In this document: one piece after another, positions 16,125 to 25,085 of the stretch
How positions within the stretch are numbered: position 1 is the first letter of the stretch
How the letters are laid out: every line of letters starts with the position of its first letter
Source: Mycobacterium sp.
Lineage (GTDB): Bacteria > Actinomycetota > Actinomycetes > Mycobacteriales > Mycobacteriaceae
Direction: 5' to 3'
Assembly (NCBI GenBank): GCA_025966225.1
Contig: JAOPVI010000153.1
Location: forward strand, 1-32,198
DNA: 32,198 nucleotides
Position numbers and translations under genes: made by a program
Notes under the pieces: generated by a model
The model's input: only the letters and a program-made list of their open reading frames with translations
Databases searched by the model: none
What the model was told of the DNA's origin: nothing

Positions 16125-17533
16125 CGGGACCGAGGCTGCCCGACGGGTTCGCCGTTCAAGTGGACCGCCGGGTGAAGGTGCTGAGCGAGGGGGCTGCCCT
16201 GCTCGGTGGTTCACCCACGCGCCTGCTACGGCTGGCGCCCGCGGCCCAGACCATGCTCACCGGCGGCAGGCTCGAGGTGCACGACGCGCAGAGCGCGCAG
16301 CTGGCGCGCACGCTGCTTGATGCCACGGTCGCACACCCCCGGCCGGCGACCGGACCCTCGCACCGCGACATCACGGTGGTTATCCCGGTGCGGGACAACC
16401 CCGTTGGGTTGACCCGGCTGATGCGATCCCTGCGCGGGATGAGGGTCGTGATCGTCGATGACGGCTCCGCGGTTCCGATGACCTCGAGCGACTTCGACGG
16501 CTTGTACTGCGACATTCGGGTGATTCGGCATCCCCGTAGCAAGGGCCCCGCGGCCGCCCGCAATTCTGGGCTGGCGGCCTGCCAGACCGACTTCGTCGCC
16601 TTCCTGGACTCGGACGTGGTGCCAAGGCGCGGCTGGCTGGAGGCGCTGCTCGGACACTTCTGCGATCCCACGGTGGCGCTGGTCGCCCCCCGCATCGTCA
16701 ACCTGCGCGAGCCGAAGGGCGTGGTGGCGCGGTACGAGGCGGTACGGTCGTCGCTCGACCTCGGCCAGCGGGAGGCACCCGTCGTGCCCTACGGGATGGT
16801 CTCGTACGTGCCGAGTGCCGCGATCATCTGCAGGCGCAGCGTGCTGAACGAGCTCGGCGGCTTCGACGAGACGTTGATCTCGGGCGAGGACGTCGACCTG
16901 TGCTGGCGGTTCATCGAGGCGGGCGCGCGGTTACGCTACGAACCCGTTGCGCTGGTCGCCCACGATCACCGAACTCACCTTCGAGAATGGTTTGCGCGCA
17001 AGGCTTTCTATGGATCATCGGCCGCTCCGCTATCGGTTCGTCACCCTGGCAAGACGGCGCCGTTGGTCATCTCCGGGTGGACCCTGCTGGTCTGGATCCT
17101 GCTCTCGATGGGCTCCGGAATCGGCTACTTCGCCTCCACGATCGTCGCCCTGTTCACCGGCCGTCGCATCGCCAACTCGCTTCGAAGCGTCGACACCGAA
17201 CCCAAGGAGGTCGCGGCGGTCGCCGCGCGGGGCCTGTGGGCGGCCGCGCTGCAGCTGGCCTCGGCGATCTGTCGGCACTATTGGCCGATCGCACTCATCG
17301 CCGCCGTGCTCTTCCGGCGCTGCCGGCATGTCGTCCTGGTGGCCGCGGTAGTCGACGGCGTCGTCGACTGGGCAAGCCGCGATCGCAACCCGGACGACGA
17401 GACCCAGCGTGTGGGGCTGCTTGCCTACCTGCTGCTCAAGCGACTCGACGACATCGCATACGGCCTGGGGCTGTGGACCGGTGTGGTGCGCGAGCGCCAC
17501 CTTGGCGCGCTCAAGCCGCAGATCCGGACCTGA
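16121..17533 (+). CDS. mftF: MftF, mycofactocin glycosyltransferase
   Basis: A 470-residue family 2 glycosyltransferase that decorates premycofactocin with beta-1,4-linked glucose units. The GT-A core begins at [18 protein letters not shown] and [13 protein letters not shown], with GPAAARNSG, the metal-binding [12 protein letters not shown] (Asp163-Asp165) and the catalytic-loop [19 protein letters not shown]. The C-terminal third contains hydrophobic stretches ([18 protein letters not shown] and IALIAAVLF), suggesting membrane association. The start is GTG at 16121, overlapping mftE. mftG follows within about ten bases. It is an Rv0696 counterpart. Confidence 0.95.
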   Translation: MTGPRLPDGFAVQVDRRVKVLSEGAALLGGSPTRLLRLAPAAQTMLTGGRLEVHDAQSAQLARTLLDATVAHPRPATGPSHRDITVVIPVRDNPVGLTRLMRSLRGMRVVIVDDGSAVPMTSSDFDGLYCDIRVIRHPRSKGPAAARNSGLAACQTDFVAFLDSDVVPRRGWLEALLGHFCDPTVALVAPRIVNLREPKGVVARYEAVRSSLDLGQREAPVVPYGMVSYVPSAAIICRRSVLNELGGFDETLISGEDVDLCWRFIEAGARLRYEPVALVAHDHRTHLREWFARKAFYGSSAAPLSVRHPGKTAPLVISGWTLLVWILLSMGSGIGYFASTIVALFTGRRIANSLRSVDTEPKEVAAVAARGLWAAALQLASAICRHYWPIALIAAVLFRRCRHVVLVAAVVDGVVDWASRDRNPDDETQRVGLLAYLLLKRLDDIAYGLGLWTGVVRERHLGALKPQIRT

Positions 17534-17541
17534 AGTACGCC

Positions 17542-18960
17542 TTGACCGACGTGTTGATCGTCGGCGCGGGTAGCGCTGGTTGCGTTCTGGCCGAACGGCT
17601 TTCATCTGATTCAAACTGCCAGGTGACGATCGTCGAAGCCGGTCCCGGGCCTTCTGATCCGCAAGTGGTGGCGCAGATCAGCGATGGACTGCGGCTGCCG
17701 ATCGGTGAGGCGAGTTCGGTGGTGCGGCGGTATCGGACGACGCTCACGGAATCACCTGAGCGCAGTGCCGTGATCATGCGGGGTGCCGTGGTGGGTGGGT
17801 CGGGCGCCGTTAACGGCGGGTACTTCTGCCGGGGGCTGCCTTCTGACTTCGCGTCGTGGAAGCTGCCCGGCTGGTCGTGGGCGGACGTCCTTCCACACTT
17901 CCTGGCGATCGAGACGGACCTCGACTTCGCCGGCCCGCTCCACGGAGCCGATGGGCCGATGATGATCCGTCGGGTCTCCGAGTTCGACGAGGGGGCGAGG
18001 GCTTTCGTTCGAGCGGCGCGCGAGCTTGGTTACGAGTGGATCGATGATCTCAACGGGGTCGGGGGAGCGGCCCCCGGGGTGGGTGCGGTGCCCCTCAACA
18101 TCGACGGCGGCACCCGCGTCGGACCGGGGGGCGCGTTCCTGGGTCCGGCGTCGACGCGGCCCAACCTGAGCGTGCGGGAGCGGACACACGTCCTGGCCGT
18201 GCGGTTCGTCAACGGGCGGGCAGTCGGCGTCGAATGCGACGGCCCTGACGGCCAGGAGTACCTGGAGGCGGATCGAATCATCTTGTCGGCAGGCGCAATT
18301 GGCTCGGCGCACCTCTTGATGCTGTCGGGGATCGGTCCTGCGGCGGCGCTGCGCTCGATGGACATCACCGTGCACTCCGATGCGCCGGTTGGTACCCGGT
18401 GCGCAGATCACCCCGAATGGGTGCTCCCGGTGGACTGGCCCGTCGCGCCTGGCCGACCTCCGCTGGAGGCCGTGTTGACCACGTCCGACGGACTCGAGCT
18501 CAGGTCCTACACCGCTGGCTTCGGGGCCATGACCGGCGGTCCTGGGGTCGATCCGGCTGACCGCCCCCACTTCGGGGTGACGCTGATGCGGCCGCGGAGT
18601 CGAGGGCGCGTCAGGCTGGCGTCGCCGGACCCCGCCGTGGCGCCTGTGATCGAGCATCGCTACGACAGCGAGCCAGCGGACGTCGCCGCGCTCGAGGTGG
18701 GTGCTGAACTCGCACATCACCTCGCGGGAACGGGTTACGAAGTGCGCGAATCGTTTTGGTCGACGTCGCAGCACCTCGCCGGGACGGCGCCGATGGGTAC
18801 CGATGAAGACGACTCAGTGTTGGACGAACAGTGCCGGGTCCGCGGTGTCGAGGGGCTGTGGGTAGTGGACGGTTCGATCATGCCCAGCATCACCAGCCGT
18901 GGTCCGCACGCCACCATCGTGATGATCGGCCACCGCGCGGCCGAGTTCATCCTGCGGTGA
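17542..18960 (+). CDS. mftG: MftG, GMC-family flavin oxidoreductase
   Basis: A 472-residue FAD enzyme of the glucose-methanol-choline family. The N-terminus VLIVGAGSAGCVLAERLS binds FAD, GAVVGGSGAVNGGYFCRG is GMC signature 1, ILSAGAIGSAHLLMLSGIGP is signature 2, and the C-terminal QHLAGTAPMG and GPHATIVMIGHRA carry the active-site His pair. Work in M. smegmatis, as I recall, shows MftG oxidises mycofactocinol and feeds electrons to the respiratory chain. The start is uncertain: TTG 17542 (MTDVLIVG) or GTG 17551 (MLIVG); both begin right at the FAD motif. The 3-prime end overlaps the convergent racemase gene by 14 bases. Confidence 0.93.
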   Translation: MTDVLIVGAGSAGCVLAERLSSDSNCQVTIVEAGPGPSDPQVVAQISDGLRLPIGEASSVVRRYRTTLTESPERSAVIMRGAVVGGSGAVNGGYFCRGLPSDFASWKLPGWSWADVLPHFLAIETDLDFAGPLHGADGPMMIRRVSEFDEGARAFVRAARELGYEWIDDLNGVGGAAPGVGAVPLNIDGGTRVGPGGAFLGPASTRPNLSVRERTHVLAVRFVNGRAVGVECDGPDGQEYLEADRIILSAGAIGSAHLLMLSGIGPAAALRSMDITVHSDAPVGTRCADHPEWVLPVDWPVAPGRPPLEAVLTTSDGLELRSYTAGFGAMTGGPGVDPADRPHFGVTLMRPRSRGRVRLASPDPAVAPVIEHRYDSEPADVAALEVGAELAHHLAGTGYEVRESFWSTSQHLAGTAPMGTDEDDSVLDEQCRVRGVEGLWVVDGSIMPSITSRGPHATIVMIGHRAAEFILR

Positions 18961-19618
18961 CCCGGCCCATCCTGACGAGCGACTCGGCGAGCAGGGTGGC
19001 TGCAACGACGCCATCCACGACTGGCACGCCGAGGCGTCGGGACAAGGGCGCTGCGAACCTGGCCATTGCCGCACAACCCAATACGATCGCGTGGCTGCCG
19101 TCCTGAGCAAGGGCCTGCTCGCAGAGCTCGCCGATCGGGTGGACGGTCGCGGGGTCGGAGTCGATGGTCAGTACGGGGATGTCGCTCGCGTACACGCCGA
19201 GGCACTGGCCGGGGGTGTACGTCTTGGCCAGCTCCCACGCGCGCGGAACCGTCGCCGACATCGACGTCACCACCGAGAAGCCGCCTGCGGTCAGGGCGGC
19301 CGCGTGCATGGCGGCCTGGGCGATGCCGAGTACCGGACCGTCGACGAGAGCGCGAGCCTGGTCCAACCCCGGATCGCCGAAGCAGGCGATGACGTAGGCG
19401 TCCGGCCGATCCTGCTGACGTGCCGCTGCGCGTTCGAACTCAGCGAGAAGGTGAGGGACACAGCGCCGTTCGTCGTCGTCGTGCTCGATGCTGGCCGGAC
19501 CGCATGCGGGATTCGTCGCCTCGACGACGGTATCCGGGTTTGCGGCCGCCTTGGCACTGGCCTCGATGTCGCTGGTCATCGCGGCCGTGGTGTTGGGGTT
19601 GACGAGCAGCAGGCGCAC
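18947..19618 (-). CDS. Asp/Glu/hydantoin racemase family protein
   Basis: A 223-residue cytoplasmic protein of the aspartate/glutamate/hydantoin racemase superfamily. The start LLLVNPNTTAAMTSDIEA is the classic hydantoin-racemase opening. The two catalytic cysteines expected in this cofactor-independent family are in IACFGDPGLD and VLGCAAMA. The start is GTG at 19618; the ribosome site is weak. It lies 20 bases downstream of the MFS transporter gene on the same strand and is probably its operon partner. Its last 14 bases overlap mftG on the other strand. The natural substrate is unknown; hydantoins, amino acids or related C-alpha centres are likely. Confidence 0.87.
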   Translation of the reverse strand: MRLLLVNPNTTAAMTSDIEASAKAAANPDTVVEATNPACGPASIEHDDDERRCVPHLLAEFERAAARQQDRPDAYVIACFGDPGLDQARALVDGPVLGIAQAAMHAAALTAGGFSVVTSMSATVPRAWELAKTYTPGQCLGVYASDIPVLTIDSDPATVHPIGELCEQALAQDGSHAIVLGCAAMARFAAPLSRRLGVPVVDGVVAATLLAESLVRMGRVTAG

Positions 19619-19638
19619 CCCGTCAGCCTAGGGGCCGA

Positions 19639-21228
19639 TCAGACTCGGCGCTGACCACGGGAGCGCATGCGGCGCACGAAATGCAGTTGCTCGTCGTCGC
19701 GGCCCGGCGCCCACAGACCGATCACGACGGCCCCGATGGCGACGGTGATGGCGAGCGCCAGTTGCGAGGCGTGCATCGCCTCGACGAAGGCGGCCTTGCT
19801 GAGCTCGGCGAGTTGCGCCCCCTGCGGACCGATCCGGTGCGCCACGTCGATGGCCTGCCCTAGGGAGTCGACGGCCGCATCGCGCACCGGTGCGGAGAAC
19901 CCGGCCAACCGCGGGCCGAGGGCGTCGGAGTACTTGGCCGCCAAGAGGGAGCCGGCCAGCGCGATGCCCAGGGCGGCGCCCATCTCGCGGGTGGTGTCGT
20001 TGACGGCGGACGCCACTCCCTGCTTGTCGTCGGGAGCGGTATTCATGATTGCAGAAGTCGTTGGTGCGGTGAGCAATCCGATGCCAAAGCTCATCACCAC
20101 CATCGGCCAGGCCATGTCCAAGTAGGTCGAGTCCACCTCGACCCACCGGAGGAAGAAGAAGCCTGCGGAGATCAGCGCCAGGCCGGTGAAGACGACCAGG
20201 CGCAGCCCGACCCGAGGTAGGTACCAGAACGACGTGGCAGACAGCACCAGGATGGGCCCGATGATCGGGGCGAGCGACATGGCGGTCTTGATCGGGCTGT
20301 AGCCCAGGATCAGCTGCATGTGCTGCATCATGATGAAGAAGAATCCGAACATCGCGAGGAAGAACACGGTGATCGCCGCCGCTCCCGTCGCGAACGTCGG
20401 GTTGGCGAAGATCCGGACGTCGAGTAGGGGATGACGCCGGCGCAGTTCGATGGCGCCGAACGCCACCGACATCACGACGCCGACGACGATGCACCCGATC
20501 ACCAAGGCATCGGACCACCCGCGGGTCGGAGCCTCGAGGATGCCGAAGACCAGTACCGCGACCCCTCCGCCGATCACCACGGCGCCCAGCCAGTCCAGCG
20601 GTTTGGGTTCCGGCTCCTTCGACGTTGCGACGGTGAGCGTCAGTACGAAGATCAGCGCGGCAGAGCCGGCGAATCCCCAGAAGATGGCCTGCCACGACCA
20701 GAAGTGGAGCAACCCGCCGGAGCCGAGCATTCCGACGACCGCTCCGGTTCCGGCGGTGCCCGCCCAGATGCCAACGGCCTTGTTGCGCTGATTCTTCGGG
20801 TACCCCGCGGTGAGTAGCGACAACGTCGCGGGCATGACGAATGCCGCGCCTGCGCCCGCCACGCCGCGGGCGACGATCAGGTGCAGGGGATCCGACCAGA
20901 TCACCGGGGCGACGGACGCGAGCGCGAAGACCACTAGCCCGACGAGAAGCGCGCCACGCCTTCCGTACCGGTCGCCTAGCGCGCCCGCAGGCAGTAGCAG
21001 GCACGCCAGGGTCAGCGTGTAACTGTCGACGATCCACGTGAGTTCGGGCTGGCTGGCCGACGTCGCCTTCGCGATGTCTGGCAGCGCTGTGTTCAGCGCG
21101 ACCATCGAAGAGATGACCAAGAGGACGCCCAGGCATGCGACGAACAGCGTCCATGCGCGGGCCCGTGCGGACAGGGCCGCCAGACGGGGGTCGGTAGGCT
21201 GACCAGGCCGCGAGAGAGTGTCGACCAC
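19639..21228 (-). CDS. MFS transporter, DHA2 (14-TM) drug exporter type
   Basis: A 529-residue integral membrane protein with the composition of a 14-helix major facilitator. Motifs include VALNTALPDIAKATSASQ at the end of helix 1, WIVDSYTLTLACLLLPAG, and the family motif A loop GALGDRYGRRGALL between helices 2 and 3. DHA2 members export drugs, dyes, siderophores or lipids using proton motive force. The start is GTG at 21228 with AAGGAG upstream. It is divergent from a TetR gene with two operator-like palindromes between them, the usual arrangement of a ligand-induced efflux pump. A hydantoin-racemase-like gene follows on the same strand. Confidence 0.92.
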   Translation of the reverse strand: MVDTLSRPGQPTDPRLAALSARARAWTLFVACLGVLLVISSMVALNTALPDIAKATSASQPELTWIVDSYTLTLACLLLPAGALGDRYGRRGALLVGLVVFALASVAPVIWSDPLHLIVARGVAGAGAAFVMPATLSLLTAGYPKNQRNKAVGIWAGTAGTGAVVGMLGSGGLLHFWSWQAIFWGFAGSAALIFVLTLTVATSKEPEPKPLDWLGAVVIGGGVAVLVFGILEAPTRGWSDALVIGCIVVGVVMSVAFGAIELRRRHPLLDVRIFANPTFATGAAAITVFFLAMFGFFFIMMQHMQLILGYSPIKTAMSLAPIIGPILVLSATSFWYLPRVGLRLVVFTGLALISAGFFFLRWVEVDSTYLDMAWPMVVMSFGIGLLTAPTTSAIMNTAPDDKQGVASAVNDTTREMGAALGIALAGSLLAAKYSDALGPRLAGFSAPVRDAAVDSLGQAIDVAHRIGPQGAQLAELSKAAFVEAMHASQLALAITVAIGAVVIGLWAPGRDDEQLHFVRRMRSRGQRRV

Positions 21229-21260
21229 GAGTCGCTCCTTCCGGCGATACGATGCTTTCG

Positions 21261-21298
21261 AGACTCGCCGTCTTCAAACGAGACTAGCAGTCTTGTTT
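21261..21298. promoter_or_regulatory. Tandem operators between MFS and TetR genes
   Basis: Site 1, AGACTCGCCGTCT (21261-21273), and site 2, AGACTAGCAGTCT (21281-21293), share the form AGACT-nGC-nGTCT. Site 2 is a near-perfect palindrome and extends to AAAC and GTTT at its outer ends (21276-21298). Their centres are 20 bases apart, about two helical turns, so two dimers could bind on the same DNA face. The position before both divergent genes fits autoregulation plus control of the exporter. Confidence 0.7.
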
Positions 21299-21321
21299 CC
21301 GAATGTGGAGGTGAGTGAAAC

Positions 21322-21948
21322 ATGGCAACGGCGCGTACCGATCCGCGGCCGGCCCGCTCTCGGGCGCGTCTGCTGGACGCCGCGACGGCGCTACTAAGAA
21401 ACGGTGGCCCCAGCGCGGTCACCGTCGAGGCCGTCACCCGCGCCTCGAACGTTGCCCGAGCCACGCTGTATCGCCACTTTCCGAGCGGAAATGACTTGCT
21501 GGCGGCTGCTTTTCACGCTCTGATCCCGCCTGCGCCCATCCCGCCCGACGTAGGATCGCTGCGTGACCGGCTCATCGCCGCGCTGGAAGGGTTCTCGGCG
21601 CTGATCGCCGAGGCGCCCATCAGCCTTGCGGCGATGTCGTGGTTGGCGCTCGGTGGAGACCTGGAGCACATTCGATGGGGCGACGAAAGGCGATCCGACA
21701 GCCCTGAGGTGCGCACGCTTCGCGAGCGGGTCGCCGAGCAGTATGCGGCTCCGTTCGACGCCATCTTCGACAGTGCCGTCGCGGTGGCCGAAGTGGGTGA
21801 GGTCGACCGGACGCGGGCGAGCGTGTTGCTTCTCGGCCCCATCGTGTTGGGCAAGCTGAGCACGTTGCCGGACTTCGACTATCGCCAGGTTGCGGTGGCA
21901 GCCGTCGACGGCTTCCTGGCGACGCACGCCAAGAAACGGGAACCGTAA
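21322..21948 (+). CDS. TetR-family regulator of the divergent exporter
   Basis: A 208-residue TetR/AcrR repressor. The N-terminal DNA-binding domain is SRARLLDAATALLRNGGPSA, then TVEAVTRASNVARATLYRHF. The C-terminal domain (residues about 75-200) is helical and divergent, as expected for ligand binding. The ATG at 21322 has GGAGGTGA upstream. It is divergent from the MFS gene, with paired palindromes between. Its TAA is immediately followed by the stop codon of the convergent P450 gene, so the two genes end back to back with no spacer. Confidence 0.9.
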   Translation: MATARTDPRPARSRARLLDAATALLRNGGPSAVTVEAVTRASNVARATLYRHFPSGNDLLAAAFHALIPPAPIPPDVGSLRDRLIAALEGFSALIAEAPISLAAMSWLALGGDLEHIRWGDERRSDSPEVRTLRERVAEQYAAPFDAIFDSAVAVAEVGEVDRTRASVLLLGPIVLGKLSTLPDFDYRQVAVAAVDGFLATHAKKREP

Positions 21949-23202
21949 TTACCTGAGCGAGTATCGAATCGGCAGGTGCTTGAGCCCACCGACGAAGGTC
22001 GTCGCGCTGAGTTCGGGCACGCCGGCCAACTCGATCGACCCCAACCGGGCCACCAGCTCGGTGAACAGGCTGTTCATCTCCATGCGGGCCAACGCGGCGC
22101 CAAGGCAGAAGTGGACGCCGTACCCGAAGGCGACGTGCTTGTTGGGATCGCGGGCGACGTCGAAACGGAAGGGGTCGGTGAACACGTCCTCGTCGCGGTT
22201 GCCCGAGACGTACGCCAGGTAGACGGACTCACCCTTGGCGATGTCGATTCCGCGGACCGTCGTGTCGGCGGACGCGGTGCGCATGAATTCCTTTACGGGA
22301 GTTGACCAACGGATCATCTCCTCAACCGCTGTGCACATCAGGCCGGGGTCGTTGCGCAGTCTGTCGAGTTCACCGGGATTGTCGATCAACGCGCGCATTC
22401 CGCCCGAAATGGCGTCCTTGGTGGTGTCGTGTCCGGCACTGGCGACGATGACGTAGTAGGACGCGGTGTCGACGTCGGACAGCGGTTCGCCATCGACCCG
22501 GCCGTTGGCGATGGCCGACGCGAGGTCGTCGGTCGGCTGCTCGCGCCGAGAGGCCGTCAGCCTGGAGAAGTAGGTGAAGAAGTCGAGCAGTACCGCGAAC
22601 TGATCTTCGAGCGATCCACCTTCGCGCTTGTATTCGTCGTCGTCGCCGCCGAACATCTCCTGGGTCAGGCTGTGCATGCGACCGAAGTCGGATTCTGGCA
22701 GGCCGAGCAGTGACATGATCACGTACAGCGGGAAGTCGATGGCGATGTCGGTCACGAAGTCGCATTCCGGCCCGATGTCGGCCATCTTGTCGACGTAGCG
22801 CTTGGCCAGCTCGTCGACCCTGACCTTCAGGTCGCGCATGGCCTTCGGACGGAACCAGTCGGCCCCGATCTGGCGCACCTTGCGGTGGTGCGGATCGTCC
22901 ATGTGGATGAGTGTGCGCAATCCCATGCCCGCCTCGAGTTGCTCCTTGGCCATGTCGTCGGCGGCAGCGGTGGCCAGCAGTGGGCGCGGCTCGCTGAGAA
23001 ACAGCTCGTTGTCGCGTTCGATCGCCATGATGTCGGCGTGCTTGGTGATCGCCCAGAAGGGCCGATACGGCCGATTGTCCACCCACGCAACGGGATTGTT
23101 GGCCCGCAAGTGGGTAAGCGCCGTGTGCAGTCGCTCGTCGTCGGCGTAGGCCGTCGGATCGGCGAGAACTTTGGCGGCGTCGTCCGTCGTCGGCGTGCTC
23201 AT
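21949..23202 (-). CDS. Cytochrome P450 monooxygenase
   Basis: A 417-residue soluble bacterial P450. It has the I-helix oxygen-activation motif IVASAGHDTTKDA, a meander region with FRFDVARDPNKHVAF, and the heme-binding loop FGYGVHFCLGAALARME with the proximal cysteine near residue 366. HMDDPHHRKVRQIGADWF in the C-helix region carries the usual heme propionate contacts. The subfamily could not be placed; the N-terminal half resembles bacterial terpene/sterol-type P450s. The ATG at 23202 has GAGGAG upstream. A palindromic operator lies 25 bases upstream. No ferredoxin is adjacent; the reductase at 8.7 kb is a possible partner, by inference only. Confidence 0.95.
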   Translation of the reverse strand: MSTPTTDDAAKVLADPTAYADDERLHTALTHLRANNPVAWVDNRPYRPFWAITKHADIMAIERDNELFLSEPRPLLATAAADDMAKEQLEAGMGLRTLIHMDDPHHRKVRQIGADWFRPKAMRDLKVRVDELAKRYVDKMADIGPECDFVTDIAIDFPLYVIMSLLGLPESDFGRMHSLTQEMFGGDDDEYKREGGSLEDQFAVLLDFFTYFSRLTASRREQPTDDLASAIANGRVDGEPLSDVDTASYYVIVASAGHDTTKDAISGGMRALIDNPGELDRLRNDPGLMCTAVEEMIRWSTPVKEFMRTASADTTVRGIDIAKGESVYLAYVSGNRDEDVFTDPFRFDVARDPNKHVAFGYGVHFCLGAALARMEMNSLFTELVARLGSIELAGVPELSATTFVGGLKHLPIRYSLR

Positions 23203-23226
23203 TGAAACTCCTCACTCGCGGGCGGA

Positions 23227-23254
23227 GACTTGACAGGTGTCAAGTCGCAGTCTA
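23227..23254 (-). promoter_or_regulatory. P450 promoter with palindromic operator
   Basis: GACTTGACA and TGTCAAGTC (23227-23246) are perfect 9-bp arms separated by two bases. On the minus strand TAGACT (reverse of 23249-23254) fits a -10 element just upstream, so the palindrome would cover the transcription start and block RNA polymerase. TetR or GntR-type repressors bind such sites. The cognate regulator is not evident; the neighbouring TetR has a different site before its own gene. Confidence 0.65.
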
Positions 23255-23316
23255 GGTGGGCGTGCCCGGCTTGTAGACCGGATTGCTCTCATCCGTAATC
23301 AGTAGGCTCGGAACCC

Positions 23317-24936
23317 GTGCGCCCCCCATTGGCCCGGCAGGTTGTCCGGAGTGCGACCGCGTTGATCGTCGTCGCGCTGTTGACGCTCGGCTGCGCGCGT
23401 GGCGATGGGACCGTCGCCCCAGCGCCGCCCCCCGGGCCCCCGCCCGACCCGGCCTTGGCGCAGACGACGACGGGCGTGGTACGCGGCGTCGTCGCCCCCG
23501 ATCATCGACTGTTCGCGGGGATTCCCTACGCCGCGCCGCCAGTCGGTCCGCTGCGCTGGCAGCCGCCGATGCCAGCGCCGTCCTGGCCCGGGGTGCGCGA
23601 CGCGACCAAGCTTGGCCCGCGGTGCATCCAAGACATGAGCGACCTGGAACGCGGCAGAGGCAGCTCCGAGGACTGTCTGACGCTGAACGTCTGGACGCCG
23701 CCGCCGTCCAACGAGCGGCGACCGGTCATGGTCTGGATCCATGGCGGTGGCTTCATCAACGGCAGCGGTGGCATCTACGACTCGCGGCGGATGACGACTC
23801 GCGGCGACATCATCGTGGTCACGCTGAACTACCGATTGGGCGCGCTGGGCTTCCTGGCGCACCCATCACTCGGGCCCCCCGGCGTGGTGGGCAACTACGG
23901 GCTGGCCGATCAGCAGGCGGCCATGCGCTGGGTGCGCGACAACATCGCGAGCTTCGGCGGTGATCCGGAAAAGGTCACGATCGCAGGCGAATCAGCGGGT
24001 GGGATGTCGGTCTGCGACCACCTCGTCGCCCCCGGCTCGAAGGGCCTGTTCCGGGCGGCGATCGTGGAGAGCGGACCGTGCCAGGCGCAGGTCCCGCTAC
24101 GCGAAGCCGAACGGATCAGCCTCGACTATGCGCACGACGCCGGCTGTGGTGACCCGGCCACGGCTCCGCAGTGTTTGCGCGCGCTGCCTGCGGACAAGCT
24201 GAGAAATCCCGTGTGGTACTTCCGCATTGGCGACGACACGCTGAGCGGGCCGGTCACGGGAACGGCGTCGCTGCCGGTCGACCCCATGGCCGCGTTCGCC
24301 TCGGGAGCTGCGGCGAAGGTGCCTGTATTGGTCGGAACCAATCGCGACGAGTTCACGCTGTTCGTCGCCCTGCAGTACCTGCGGTCGGGCAAGAGATACC
24401 CAGCCGGGGAGTATCCGCACCTGCTGTCAGAAACGTTCGGGGGCAACGCACCGGCCGTCGCCGACCACTACCCGCTCGAGCACTACGGCGGCAGTGCGGC
24501 GCTGGCGTATTCGGCTGCCGTTACCGACGGCGTCTTCTCCTGCGTTGCCGACCGCATGAGCGAACAGTTGGCTGCCACCAACCCCGTTTACTCCTACGAG
24601 TTCAACGACCCAGCGCCGCCGACGCCAGACCCCTTGCGTACGTTGCCCTTTCCCGTGGGAGCCAGCCATTCGCTCGAGCTTCGCTACCTCTTCGACGTTG
24701 GTGGGGCGCCGCCGCTGAATCCGGCTCAGCAGGTCTTGTCGGATCAGATGATCGACTACTGGAGCAACTTCGTCGCCACCGGTAAACCCGGTGCCGACGA
24801 TCAGCCGCACTGGCCTGAACTCGGGACCGACCCGGCCACGGAAAAGCGATTGTCATTGCAGCCCGATGGCAGCAGGCTGGTTACCGACTTTGACCAGAAG
24901 CACCAGTGCGCATTCTGGGCTGGCCTGAAGGGGTGA
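23317..24936 (+). CDS. Type-B carboxylesterase, predicted lipoprotein
   Basis: A 539-residue esterase of the carboxylesterase/para-nitrobenzyl esterase family. The N-terminus is a lipoprotein signal: basic start, hydrophobic run ALIVVALLTLG and lipobox LTLGC with Cys26, so it should be anchored on the outer face of the membrane. Catalytic elements are the oxyanion WIHGGGFINGSG, nucleophile GESAGGMS (Ser226), the acidic GTNRDEFTLF and the His in GASHSLELRYLF. The family hydrolyses a wide range of carboxylic esters. The start is GTG at 23317; a ribosome site is not clear. The stop overlaps a small downstream ORF by GTGA. The P450 gene is divergent. Confidence 0.92.
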   Translation: MRPPLARQVVRSATALIVVALLTLGCARGDGTVAPAPPPGPPPDPALAQTTTGVVRGVVAPDHRLFAGIPYAAPPVGPLRWQPPMPAPSWPGVRDATKLGPRCIQDMSDLERGRGSSEDCLTLNVWTPPPSNERRPVMVWIHGGGFINGSGGIYDSRRMTTRGDIIVVTLNYRLGALGFLAHPSLGPPGVVGNYGLADQQAAMRWVRDNIASFGGDPEKVTIAGESAGGMSVCDHLVAPGSKGLFRAAIVESGPCQAQVPLREAERISLDYAHDAGCGDPATAPQCLRALPADKLRNPVWYFRIGDDTLSGPVTGTASLPVDPMAAFASGAAAKVPVLVGTNRDEFTLFVALQYLRSGKRYPAGEYPHLLSETFGGNAPAVADHYPLEHYGGSAALAYSAAVTDGVFSCVADRMSEQLAATNPVYSYEFNDPAPPTPDPLRTLPFPVGASHSLELRYLFDVGGAPPLNPAQQVLSDQMIDYWSNFVATGKPGADDQPHWPELGTDPATEKRLSLQPDGSRLVTDFDQKHQCAFWAGLKG

Positions 24937-25085
24937 TCGACGATGCCGACTCCCGATCCGAGCTGCTGGTCATCAACTACCGCAACGAACGGGGCGACTC
25001 CGACGAGATGGCGCGGGGCCACGAGTTCGGACGCGAAGGCGTCGACGCCTACATGAAGACGAAGTCGGTCTGTGCTGAGCTCTGA
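24933..25085 (+). CDS. Small 50-residue ORF coupled to the esterase
   Basis: GTG at 24933 overlaps the esterase TGA (GTGA). The peptide contains SELLVINYRNERGDSDEMA and GHEFGREGVDAYMKTK, is charged, and has no signal or membrane segment. Third codon positions are almost all G or C until the last few codons, like real genes here. An in-frame GTG at 24906 would add nine residues (VRILGWPEG). Its end overlaps the convergent VOC gene by 37 bases. I do not recognise a family and propose no function. Confidence 0.5.
   Translation: MIDDADSRSELLVINYRNERGDSDEMARGHEFGREGVDAYMKTKSVCAEL

Noticed and set aside
16900..17541. Upstream extension of mftG within mftF
   Set aside because: It overlaps the MftF C-terminal domain in another frame; the FAD motif starts at the TTG/GTG near 17542.
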